Below are positions 1-7,309 of a DNA stretch of 8,426 nucleotides, one piece after another (position 1 is the first letter of the stretch; each line of letters opens with the position of its first letter). The position numbers were made by a program, and so were the translations under genes. Under the pieces are notes generated by a model. The model was given only the letters and a program-made list of their open reading frames with translations. It did not search any database and was not told the origin of the DNA. The stretch is from JANQLC01 sp036881805 (GTDB lineage Bacteria; Bacteroidota; Bacteroidia; Flavobacteriales; JANQLC01): assembly GCA_036881805.1 (NCBI GenBank), contig JBAJNK010000105.1, positions 1 to 8,426 of the forward strand. The letters run 5' to 3'.

Positions 1-142
1 CCTTGTCAAAGCCGGTTATCAATTTCGCAATCGTCTCGCGATCTGGTTTCAATTGCTTTTCAGTTGACACCGCTTCATACTGATTTTCATTACAAGCGAA
101 AATGCCGAGCAGCATACAGGCTGTCAATAGTAAATTTCTCAT
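1..142 (-). CDS. N-terminus of a secreted lipoprotein, runs off the left edge
   Basis: The minus strand from an ATG at 142 stays open to base 1 (47 codons) and begins with a short, hydrophobic signal peptide: M-R-N, then a leucine-rich stretch to G-I-F-A-C at residues 13-17. Cys17 is a plausible lipidation site (Ile at -3, Ala at -1), followed by N-E-N-Q. The mature part is hydrophilic and includes D-R-E-T-I-A-K-L-I near residues 37-45. The function cannot be told from 30 mature residues. Some Bacteroidota lipoprotein metallopeptidases have a similar short segment at this point, but that is a faint resemblance. There is no Shine-Dalgarno sequence before the ATG, which is normal in Bacteroidota. 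I see this as a real start because the signal peptide and lipobox are in order; the product is unknown. Confidence 0.7.
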   Translation of the reverse strand, partial: MRNLLLTACMLLGIFACNENQYEAVSTEKQLKPDRETIAKLITGFDK

Positions 143-611
143 TGGTAAATAAATTTGAGTTAGACGCACCGGCAACAATTGTCTCGTTCTATGCAGACAA
201 TTTATATACATATGCAAGTTAAGCAAAATATTTTAATCTGCAAATCTTTTTTAATTCCCAGTCCTTTTTCTTTCCGCTTGATCGCCCAATGCCCAGCTTT
301 TTATTTTCCAAAATACACGATGGATTGGTCTAATTCTACCGGTATAAGCGATGTGATTGGGGTAGCTAAAGATAAAGGGAAAGCTATTGAAATGGATGGA
401 TTTTCAAGCCTAGGCGCGTCTATGGCAGCGGTTCATATGGATTTATCGCCGATATGAGATTTGAGAGATCAGCGATGCGGTTCGGTAAAAGAGGAACTTC
501 GAGATATATCTTGTTATTTGGATAATTATTTGCTTTCATACAATCGCGTTTGCCGGTGGTTTGAAGGCGATAGGTGGATGGTGCTGTGTCTTGTCCAGGC
601 CTCGTAAGCCA
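143..611. other. Stretch without an identifiable gene; possible decayed ORF
   Basis: The left part (about 143-320) is AT-rich and probably holds the upstream region of the minus-strand lipoprotein. On the plus strand one frame is open from TTG at 179 to TGA at 455-457, and the same frame continues after that TGA to a TAA at 603-605. The reading would be about 140 residues with one internal stop. The part after the stop (V-K-E-E-L-R-D-I, then R-W-F-E-G-D-R-W) looks protein-like in composition, but I recognise no family. It may be the remnant of a gene or chance. I saw no tRNA cloverleaf and no CRISPR-like repeat here. Confidence 0.3.
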
Positions 612-1162
612 CTACAGGGCTTGTTTAATCAGGCTCATAATGTACTCCAGATTTTGGATATCCCCGACCTTTAATTCGTAATCTCCGTTGCCCCAATGCC
701 CTTTGCCCGACACGTCTTGCATCGGGTTTTTGGGGTCGTCCAAGGCACCTTTCTTAAGGTTAATCCACAGCTTTAGCGCATCCTTTTGGAGGCGTATCGC
801 ACAGATGATATTTTCTTTTTTAAAGGCGATATACAATTTTCTCGGTACGATTTCGATACCATCCGCTAGGTTTAAGATGGCATCCCGGTAGGTTTCGTAG
901 CGTTCGACGACTGAATCCGATTGGTTGGAAGTGTGGTGGTTTTCGGTATAGACGGTGATCGCCGAGGCGATCCGCTGCAGTTTTTGCCTTTTCCCGCAAG
1001 GGGCTTGATGCTGCTTGCAGCAGCTGTTTTTTGGATGGGCTGCACCGTGATAATAGCCCCTTCATAGCGTTTTATCTCGTACAACTCTATGGCGATATCT
1101 TTAAAGTTAACCGCTTGCTTTTGGTTTTCGGTAAAGTGCTGAGACAAGAAGCGTTTGTATAT
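612..1162 (-). pseudogene. Broken gene: C-terminal DUF5655 part of a nuclease-like protein
   Basis: Two minus-strand frames together give one continuous family match. From 1162 to about 985 the frame reads H-F-T-E-N-Q-K-Q-A-V-N-F-K-D and then I-E-L-Y-E-I-K-R-Y-E. From about 981 to 612 another frame reads I-T-V-Y-T-E-N-H-H, then P-R-K-L-Y-I-A-F-K, L-D-D-P-K-N, K-G-H-W-G-N-G-D-Y-E and a terminal L-E-Y-I-M-S-L-I-K-Q-A-L. The second part is the DUF5655 domain, often annotated as 'predicted transport protein'. In full-length relatives it follows an N-terminal domain with an E-Y-K-R nuclease-like core. One extra A in the A5 run (T5 on the plus strand, 981-985) would rejoin the frames. Upstream, a TAA at 1163-1165 closes the frame, and the roughly 130-residue N-terminal domain is absent. 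With both lesions I call it a pseudogene; the frameshift alone could be a sequencing error, the missing N-terminus less easily. Confidence 0.75.
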
Positions 1163-1251
1163 TTACTTATTCTCATTTTATCCCTTTGTAGAAGCCCTGT
1201 GGGGGTTTCGCTGACCCAGACATCTTTCGTTCTGGAGCGCAGTGGCGGAAT

Positions 1252-2091
1252 TCACACTATAAATTTTTGAACGATGTCCTGTACTGCTCTTTTTGAAGCA
1301 TTGGGTTTTAAATCGAATAGATATTCATGGAGGGACTTGCCTTTCACCTTCGATTGGCGGGTTATATCTTTTCGTCGGCTTAAAATGACTTCCCATGCTG
1401 CCCTGACCTTATCCCAAAGCGCTCGGTTTTCTGCCCACCATTTTTGCACGGCTCGGCATTCGGTATCCGGTACTCGGGTGTACCTATTCATTCCCTTTTC
1501 AAAGACCAGCAATTCATCCGAATCCGCCGTTCGGATTATTTTTTGGTTGTCCTGTTCGTGAATCCAGCCGTTTGAATTGATTTCATGGCGGTTTCGGCGA
1601 TGCATGACATGGTAATCACACCTTTGGGTATACTCCCTTCTCGGCAAGGGCGCATCTGCCTCGCCAACCCAATAGCTCTTTCCGTTTCGGTGTATCCACT
1701 CTCCCCAACCTTGATAGTGCGGACTGTCATCCACATCGTATACCTTTTGGGTCCAAGTTCCCCGTACCCGCTCTTCGGGCATGGATATGTATTTCCAACG
1801 CTGCCCGCTATCGAATAGATAAAAATCTCGGTTTTCATAAATCCAATCCTCACGCCAATGCTTGACGATTAGATCGCCCTTTACCAGGAGTATATGCTGT
1901 AGACTAATCGCATTGGGCGTTTCTGTTACAGGTGTGATCCACTCCAAAGCGCCGTTTTCGCGGTATCTTTTGCGAAATGGGTAAGCGGGGTCTGGCGCAA
2001 AGGTTTCGGCGAAATTATAATCCACTTTGTAGGCGCCTTTTATCTTTTCTATAGCCGCCCTGTCGAGTTGTTTTTGAACCGATCTTTTCAT
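1252..2091 (-). CDS. DUF6607 family protein without signal peptide
   Basis: The 279-residue product matches the DUF6607 family of Bacteroidota along its length: F-A-E-T-F-A-P-D (residues about 28-35), L-E-W-I-T-P-V, V-K-H-W-R-E-D-W-I-Y-E-N, T-W-T-Q-K-V-Y-D-V-D-D-S-P-H-Y, D-A-P-L-P-R-R-E-Y and R-R-N-R-H-E-I, then W-I-H-E-Q-D-N. The family's function is unknown to me. As I remember them, relatives usually start with a signal peptide and a Cys-rich segment just before the F-A-E-T-F motif. Here the protein begins M-K-R-S-V-Q-K-Q-L-D with charged residues and no hydrophobic segment, and an in-frame TGA (2101-2103) lies just upstream, so no longer start exists. It is divergent from the heme receptor across 84 bases, so it may belong to the heme-uptake unit. 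That link is inference. The start is the only ATG before the conserved region. Confidence 0.85.
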   Translation of the reverse strand: MKRSVQKQLDRAAIEKIKGAYKVDYNFAETFAPDPAYPFRKRYRENGALEWITPVTETPNAISLQHILLVKGDLIVKHWREDWIYENRDFYLFDSGQRWKYISMPEERVRGTWTQKVYDVDDSPHYQGWGEWIHRNGKSYWVGEADAPLPRREYTQRCDYHVMHRRNRHEINSNGWIHEQDNQKIIRTADSDELLVFEKGMNRYTRVPDTECRAVQKWWAENRALWDKVRAAWEVILSRRKDITRQSKVKGKSLHEYLFDLKPNASKRAVQDIVQKFIV

Positions 2092-2116
2092 CGATATTAC
2101 TCAATTTTTCAAGCGA

Positions 2117-2124
2117 CAAAATTA
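2117..2124 (-). promoter_or_regulatory. Possible -7 element for the DUF6607 gene
   Basis: On the minus strand these bases read TAATTTTG, which fits the Bacteroidota -7 consensus TAnnTTTG, and they lie 26 bases before the ATG at 2091. I see no convincing TTG -33 element at the expected distance (around 2142-2147), so this is a weak call. It sits just outside the plus-strand promoter, leaving room for shared control of both directions. Confidence 0.3.
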
Positions 2125-2130
2125 AAGCTA

Positions 2131-2158
2131 TTTGGATTAAATAAAAATAATATATTTG
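2131..2158 (+). promoter_or_regulatory. Bacteroidota-type promoter for the heme receptor operon
   Basis: TTTG at 2131-2134 and TATATTTG at 2151-2158 match the -33 (TTTG) and -7 (TAnnTTTG) elements recognised by the main sigma factor of Bacteroidota. The spacer is 16 bases, at the short end of what is reported. Transcription would start near 2165, giving a leader of roughly ten bases before the ATG at 2176. I see no clear Fur-type palindrome in this intergenic region. Confidence 0.5.
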
Positions 2159-2175
2159 GTGAAATTTTTTGTCCA

Positions 2176-4218
2176 ATGACGGCTCGGATTTTATGCATGG
2201 GTTTGTTACTGTCCCGGGGTGTATTTGCGCAACGAAATAAAAGTGACAGCATCCGGGAAGATTCCGCTATTATATTGCCTGGAGTCAGCATTTTGGCGGT
2301 GCGCCCTCAGCTCGAGACCTATTCGCTCCCTTTGGCTTCAATACCCTTCCCCGTTCTACTGATCGACGCGCAAGAAATGGCTCAGACGGGCTATATGGAT
2401 TTAAATAATATACTGAGTGAGCAAACCGGAATTGTCGCAGTTCCCGATCAAAGTGGTGGTGCGGGCATTCAAATACAGGGTTTGGAATCGGATTACACCC
2501 ATATTTTGATAGACGGTGTGCCCCTAATCGGCCGTAAACTCGGATTTGTCGATCTCAATCGCATGGCGGTTGGCGATATCGATCACGTCGAAATTATCAA
2601 GGGGCCTGCTTCGTCGCGTTACGGTTCGGGCGCTTTGGCCGGCGTCATCGATATCATCACCAAAAAGACGGGTAAAAAGGGGCTTTCGGGTTCTGTAAGC
2701 GGTCGATACGAGACATTTAAAACCAGCGATCTCAATCTGAATATCGCTTATAAAAGACGCGGGTTAAGCGCTTCTATATTCGGCGATTACAAGGAAAGCC
2801 TAGGCGGGAATATCGGGCGGGATGCGGATTGGACTGTGGCACCTTATCACAATTACACGATTCAGCCGCTCTTTTCATACGCCTGGAACAACCGCATCCA
2901 AACCACTGTTCAAGCTCGGGTATTTAAACGAGATCAAAATATAGAACGACAAAGTGGCAGGGATAAGACTTTCGAGTACAATATATATTCCAAAACGAAT
3001 TTTAAAACCACTGAAAAATGGTCGCAAATGCTGACGTTATATGTGACGTCTTACCGTGGTGAAACGGAGTCTCTGCTTCAAAACGACTACCGCGAAAAAC
3101 TATTCCGCCCCGAATGGCGTTCGGTTTGGGATTTCAACGAGAAAAATCGATTGACCATCGGCATGGGGGTCGATTTGAACAGTCTGGAAAAATCGACTTT
3201 TGCAAATAAAATTTTTAATGACTCATATTATGTTTTCAGCCGTTATGAATACAACCCGGCTGAATGGTTCAATCTCTTTTTGGGCGCTCGATACGATAAA
3301 AATGAAAATTATAAACCCCGATTGACCCCTGAAATATCTGCTCGGATACAGTTGGGTGAACGGTTTGCATTGAAGGGTACTGTGGGCATGGGTTTTAAAG
3401 CGCCCGCTTTGCGTCAATTGTATCTAAATCATTACAATCCGTTGGTCGGCTATTCCGTCTTCGGCTATGAGATACTCGCTCGAGAACTCGAACACCTCCG
3501 ACAGCGACACTCGATCAGCCAAGTATATGTCAGCCCAGATGAGCTACCCGATGATTTAAAACCCGAAAGCGCGGTGGGGATTAATCTCGGGTTCGACTGG
3601 AAGGCATGGACGCCCATCGAGCTTTCGGCAAACTTTTTTTACAATGACCTTCACGATCTCATCGAAACCTTTGAGGTGGCTGCAAAGTACAATGGACAGA
3701 GCGTTTGGAGTTATAGAAACATAAAGTCGGTGTACACCACAGGGCTGGAATTAAACACAACCTATTCCCCGTTTGATTTTCTCAAGTGTTCCGGCGGCTA
3801 TCAATACCTAATTGCCAAAGATAGAGCTGTGCCAAAGGGTATCGAAGCCGGAAAATTTTGGCGGAGAGATGATGCGGAATTGAGGAAAAAAGATTATTTC
3901 GGACTCTACAACCGCTCCAGACATACGTTTAACCTCAAGGTGTTTTTCGCGGATAAAACCACCGGGTTTTTCGCCAATATTCGGGCGATTTACAGGGGGA
4001 AATACGGTTTATACGATACGAATAACAACGGCATTTTGGATGTGTTCGATCGATTTATCCACGGCTATTGCTCAATCAACACCACCATAGGTAAGTCCTT
4101 TATCCATGCGCGATTTAGGGCCCAGGTGGGCATCAACAACCTGCTTGATCATACCGATAAGCGCATTGATAACCTGCTCGGACGCATGATTTACACCCGA
4201 CTGAAAATTAATTTTTAA
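2176..4218 (+). CDS. TonB-dependent outer-membrane heme receptor, HmuR type
   Basis: This is a 22-stranded outer-membrane barrel with a plug that uses TonB energy to bring heme into the periplasm. I chose the ATG at 2176 (680 residues) because the signal peptide M-T-A-R-I-L-C-M-G-L-L-L begins there and ends V-F-A-Q; the frame stays open farther upstream to a TTG at 2068, but that stretch overlaps the divergent gene. No carboxypeptidase-like N-terminal domain is present. The plug contains I-Q-I-Q-G-L-E, then H109-I-L-I-D-G-V-P and V-E-I-I-K-G-P-A-S-S-R-Y-G-S. The heme-receptor signature is compact: F407-K-A-P, H419 nine residues after the Pro, and N421-P422 directly after. Y-D-T-N-N-N-G-I-L-D and a C-terminal Phe suit the family and barrel assembly. 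The next gene, a HmuY-like lipoprotein nine bases downstream, supports heme as substrate. I infer this; other porphyrins or a related ligand remain possible. Confidence 0.92.
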   Translation: MTARILCMGLLLSRGVFAQRNKSDSIREDSAIILPGVSILAVRPQLETYSLPLASIPFPVLLIDAQEMAQTGYMDLNNILSEQTGIVAVPDQSGGAGIQIQGLESDYTHILIDGVPLIGRKLGFVDLNRMAVGDIDHVEIIKGPASSRYGSGALAGVIDIITKKTGKKGLSGSVSGRYETFKTSDLNLNIAYKRRGLSASIFGDYKESLGGNIGRDADWTVAPYHNYTIQPLFSYAWNNRIQTTVQARVFKRDQNIERQSGRDKTFEYNIYSKTNFKTTEKWSQMLTLYVTSYRGETESLLQNDYREKLFRPEWRSVWDFNEKNRLTIGMGVDLNSLEKSTFANKIFNDSYYVFSRYEYNPAEWFNLFLGARYDKNENYKPRLTPEISARIQLGERFALKGTVGMGFKAPALRQLYLNHYNPLVGYSVFGYEILARELEHLRQRHSISQVYVSPDELPDDLKPESAVGINLGFDWKAWTPIELSANFFYNDLHDLIETFEVAAKYNGQSVWSYRNIKSVYTTGLELNTTYSPFDFLKCSGGYQYLIAKDRAVPKGIEAGKFWRRDDAELRKKDYFGLYNRSRHTFNLKVFFADKTTGFFANIRAIYRGKYGLYDTNNNGILDVFDRFIHGYCSINTTIGKSFIHARFRAQVGINNLLDHTDKRIDNLLGRMIYTRLKINF

Positions 4219-4227
4219 TCTATTGTT

Positions 4228-5868
4228 ATGGATAAAATGAACAGATTTTTTTCAGCTCTCAGCGCTTTGATTTTGGTAATCACCCTTGTGTGTTGCAGTA
4301 GTGATGACCCCATTCATTCCCCGCATGATGTGGAGAAAATACCACGCGTACCCATGAAAAAACAGGTGGATGCAGCTGGGGTTACGACCATTTCAAACCT
4401 ATATGCGCGCCCGGGAAACGAGGGAGAAAGGCGGCTCGATACAAAACTGCCAACGAGACATTTTAGCCGGTTTCGTTTTTCCGACGGAGCCCTGGTGAAC
4501 GACACAAGCCCCGATTGGGATATCGCATTTAGCGGTGAGTATATTATTGTGAACGGGGGTGAAAAGCATGCCGACGGTGAACCCGAACGGACCGGCGCTG
4601 CCGCTGCCGCCATTTTGAGCCATACCCGCTTTGCTGCGGTAACAGACGTAAAAAACGTGGACTGGCGGCAGGATCGATCTACGGGTCCCGCCATCACATA
4701 TGACGTTTTAAGTCGAACCAAAGGATGGTGTTACTACGATATGGGTAAGCATGTCGTGTATCCGATACCGGGCCGAATTCTGGTATTTAGAACTCGGGAT
4801 GGAAAATATGCCAAAGTCGAAATCACAAGCTACTATAAGGATATCTTAGATCCGGAAAAGATACCTGCAAAAAGCCATGATTTTGGTTACTACACATTTA
4901 GATATGCCTATAACAGGGGTACCACGTTTGAAAATGGAATGGCAAAGCATGGAGACAAAGGGCAAAGTCCTACTGTATGCGCTTGTCCTGAGCCCCAGCC
5001 GAAAATCACCCCCAAGCGCCCCGCTATCTCGGTTCCCGGCAACTCAATTGAAAACGGCGGGTTTGAATCGGGATCCACCACCTGGGAATTGCCCGATGCC
5101 TTTGAAGTGACCGATACCGATGCGCACAGCGGAGCTAAAAGCCTGCATTTCTACAAGCCGATTGGCGTCTCCGCGCATACTAAAAGTTTTAAGCTGACCC
5201 CAGGGAATTACAGATTATCTCTCTTTGCGAAAGGCGTGAAAAATCAAAGTCAAATTCAAGCTAGTATAGCTTATACACAAGCTCCGCCCCAAAGAGGCAG
5301 TGGCGGAATGCGCGTCAATCCCGCTCATGCGGATGGGGATTATGGATGGTATAAATTTACCCGAGATTTCAAGGTTGTTCACGATGACGAAAACGCGCCG
5401 AGAGTAAGCCAAAAGGACAGTTATACATACAGGGTTAGTTTGGGGACGCGCATTTCTGACGATACCCAACCGGTGTCTGTATATTTTGACGATGTTTCTC
5501 TGGTACGCGTGGCCAAGGTGCACTTTTCTTCACATGTTAAAGTGGTTGCGGAATCGGTTGGGTCCTTTGAGTTAAAATTAAACCTGGAATATCCCGCTGC
5601 ACGAGATACTGAGGTCAAGGTGTACCTTTTTGCTGGCGATTTTCGAGAAGTGCACTTTGTCGGCGGTAGGAAATTCAAAGAGGTGGTATTTGCTAAGGGT
5701 GCTGCGGAGGCAACCCTAGCGATAAGCGTTAAAGATGATAAAGTATATCGGGGAAATAGGGAGTATGAATTTATCTTCTCCAGTCGTCCAGATCCGTCTA
5801 GCCACTTGGTGGTTGACGACGAGGAATGCTTTATGTTACTGGTTGAGGATGATGAAAAACCCCAATAA
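4228..5868 (+). CDS. HmuY-family lipoprotein fused to CBM-like and Calx-beta-like domains
   Basis: The 546-residue product begins with a lipoprotein signal peptide ending T-L-V-C-C; Cys23 is the better lipidation site (Leu at -3), though Cys at -1 is unusual. S-S-D-D follows, resembling the acidic export signal that carries Bacteroidota lipoproteins to the cell surface. Residues about 55-230 are a HmuY domain: F-R-F-S-D-G, W97-D-I-A-F, G-W-C-Y-Y-D-M-G-K-H175, R-D-G-K-Y-A-K-V-E-I and G-Y-Y-T-F-R-Y-A-Y-N. HmuY binds heme and hands it to its receptor; His78, His114, His132, His175 and His217 are possible ligands. A linker with C251-A-C253 leads to residues 270-428, which begin E-N-G-G-F-E-S-G and end V-Y-F-D-D-V-S-L, as in CBM4/9-type jelly rolls. 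Residues 429-546 (V-V-A-E-S-V-G-S-F, V-V-F-A-K-G, V-K-D-D-K) look like a Calx-beta domain. Classical HmuY is a single domain of about 200 residues. It is almost certainly co-transcribed with the receptor. Confidence 0.85.
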   Translation: MDKMNRFFSALSALILVITLVCCSSDDPIHSPHDVEKIPRVPMKKQVDAAGVTTISNLYARPGNEGERRLDTKLPTRHFSRFRFSDGALVNDTSPDWDIAFSGEYIIVNGGEKHADGEPERTGAAAAAILSHTRFAAVTDVKNVDWRQDRSTGPAITYDVLSRTKGWCYYDMGKHVVYPIPGRILVFRTRDGKYAKVEITSYYKDILDPEKIPAKSHDFGYYTFRYAYNRGTTFENGMAKHGDKGQSPTVCACPEPQPKITPKRPAISVPGNSIENGGFESGSTTWELPDAFEVTDTDAHSGAKSLHFYKPIGVSAHTKSFKLTPGNYRLSLFAKGVKNQSQIQASIAYTQAPPQRGSGGMRVNPAHADGDYGWYKFTRDFKVVHDDENAPRVSQKDSYTYRVSLGTRISDDTQPVSVYFDDVSLVRVAKVHFSSHVKVVAESVGSFELKLNLEYPAARDTEVKVYLFAGDFREVHFVGGRKFKEVVFAKGAAEATLAISVKDDKVYRGNREYEFIFSSRPDPSSHLVVDDEECFMLLVEDDEKPQ

Positions 5869-5954
5869 CCCGCTGTATAAAACTTCAATTCGTTTTGAGA
5901 TTGCACTGCATTCAGATCGCAACCAGCCCAAGACTATCAAATGGCTAGCTGTGC

Positions 5955-5979
5955 GTAAAAGTCAGCCTACCACTTTTAC
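5955..5979. terminator. Hairpin between convergent operons, possible terminator
   Basis: GTAAAAGT at 5955-5962 and ACTTTTAC at 5972-5979 form a perfect eight-base inverted repeat around a nine-base loop. It overlaps the stop codon of sufD and lies 86 bases beyond the HmuY-like gene, where both transcripts need to end. The stem is AT-rich and no T-run follows on either strand, so terminator activity is uncertain. Confidence 0.3.
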
Positions 5980-7292
5980 AGATCGAATTCTAGGGAAACG
6001 CCCAGTTTTTTAGCGATCCAGGCATTGACCCGAATTTTGAGCTCGGGAATGCGAATGTGGGCCAATACCTCATGGGTAAAGGCAAACAGCAATAGCGCGC
6101 GGGCTTCCCGTTTGGGAATGCCGCGGGAACGCAGGTAAAAGAGGGCTTCTTCGTCCAGCTGGCCGACGGTACAACCGTGTGAGCACTTGACATCATCGGC
6201 AAAGATCTCCAATTGGGGTTTGGTATCGATGCGCGCCTGATCGCTGAGGAGCACATTGTTGTTTCGTTGAAAGGCGTTGGTCTTTTGGGCGTTTGGGTCC
6301 ACGATGACCTTTCCGTTGAACACGCCGTGTGCCGCATCTGCAAAAATGCCCTTGTACAATTCGTCGCTCTGGCAATTCGGCGCTGCGTGCGAGACCAAAG
6401 TGTGGTGGTCGGTGGTTTGCTTTTCACCGATCAGCGTGATACCGTATAGCTGCGATTCACAATGGGGGCCCCGGTGGTAAAAATTCAGATCGTTGCGCGT
6501 GAGGTCGCCCCCAAAGGAAAAGGTGTTTACGCGGCAACGGCTCTCGGCGGCTTGCGTGATGACCGTATGGTCGATCAGCGTGCTCAGGGGGCTGTCATAC
6601 TGCAATTTATAGTAATCGACAGCGGCGCGTTCGGCGGTAAAAACCTCGGTTACCGCGTTGGTGAGTACTTTGTTTCGCGCGATATTTTGGTGCCTTTCGA
6701 TGATTTGAACCCCCGCATTTTTGCCGGCGACCACCAAATTCCGGGGTTGTGCCCACACCGCTGTGTCGATGCCAGAAGTGAAATGTAGGATTTGAATCGG
6801 CTTGTCGACCACTTGACCCTCCGGTATGTGAATAAAAGCGCCTTCTCGCGCAAAAGCGGTATTGAGCGCGCGCAACGACTCCGCATGCTGTGGGCTTTTG
6901 TCCAGATACCCTTCGATGATGGCGGCGTATTTCGCTTGGCTTAAAGCCGATGAGAGCACGCAAACGTCAAATCTATCGTGGGTGGTTTCGGAGAGCCAGG
7001 AACTGTAAACACCGTCTATAAACACCAATTTGTAGGAGTCTATATCGTGGATAAAGTATTTCTTGACATCCCTGTAGTCCAAGGCCTGTTCGGTCTGGTA
7101 GAAGATTTTGTAGTCTTCCTGTAAGTAAGGCCTCAGGTTGGTGTACTTCCAATCTTCTGCTTTTCGGTTGGGAAAACCCTGTTCGTCAAATCGCTTGATC
7201 GCCGCGCCGCGCCGCGCATCCCAGTAGGGATTTTCGAAATCTCGGTCTGGCAGTGCGAGGTGAGAGGAAACCAGCTTCTCTTTCAAATCCAT
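5976..7292 (-). CDS. sufD: SufD, subunit of the SufBC2D Fe-S cluster scaffold
   Basis: SufD pairs with SufB and two SufC ATPases in the cytoplasmic complex that builds iron-sulfur clusters. The 438-residue length is normal for the family. The N-terminal helical part has K44-A-E-D-W-K-Y-T-N-L. The beta-helix core follows, with P-R-N-L-V-V, Y-Y-K-L-Q, and D-L-N-F-Y-H-R-G. The C-terminal part has D-H-H-T-L-V-S-H, F-N-G-K-V-I-V-D-P-N-A-Q-K-T-N-A, and D-D-V-K-C370-S-H-G-C-T. H372 in the C-S-H-G motif should correspond to E. coli His360, a residue at the SufB-SufD interface needed for cluster formation (assigned from the motif, not from an alignment). The end, R-V-N-A-W-I-A-K-K-L, is typical. It starts 17 bases after sufC, so the two form one operon. 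No sufS or sufE follows: the next gene converges from the other strand. Confidence 0.96.
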   Translation of the reverse strand: MDLKEKLVSSHLALPDRDFENPYWDARRGAAIKRFDEQGFPNRKAEDWKYTNLRPYLQEDYKIFYQTEQALDYRDVKKYFIHDIDSYKLVFIDGVYSSWLSETTHDRFDVCVLSSALSQAKYAAIIEGYLDKSPQHAESLRALNTAFAREGAFIHIPEGQVVDKPIQILHFTSGIDTAVWAQPRNLVVAGKNAGVQIIERHQNIARNKVLTNAVTEVFTAERAAVDYYKLQYDSPLSTLIDHTVITQAAESRCRVNTFSFGGDLTRNDLNFYHRGPHCESQLYGITLIGEKQTTDHHTLVSHAAPNCQSDELYKGIFADAAHGVFNGKVIVDPNAQKTNAFQRNNNVLLSDQARIDTKPQLEIFADDVKCSHGCTVGQLDEEALFYLRSRGIPKREARALLLFAFTHEVLAHIRIPELKIRVNAWIAKKLGVSLEFDL

Positions 7293-7309
7293 GGGAAATA
7301 CCGTTTTGA

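Noticed and set aside
606..622. AAGCC/GGCTT hairpin at the end of the DUF5655 remnant
   Set aside because: It has only five base pairs with a seven-base loop and no clear T-run on the minus strand; it is easily due to chance.
1175..1250. Hairpin near 1189-1207 as terminator of the DUF6607 gene
   Set aside because: The stem has only about six pairs with a mismatch and no following T-run, so I cannot support it.
2068..2175. Upstream extension of the receptor gene to a TTG at 2068
   Set aside because: It adds 36 residues without family character in front of a proper signal peptide, overlaps the start of the divergent DUF6607 gene and lies across the promoter; the ATG at 2176 fits better.
4314..4721. 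Long minus-strand open frame inside the HmuY-like gene
   Set aside because: It is a shadow of the coding strand: the plus frame has clear HmuY motifs and a signal peptide, the minus frame has no recognisable domain.
6213..6788. Plus-strand open frames inside sufD
   Set aside because: They lie wholly within the strongly conserved sufD gene and have no protein family features.
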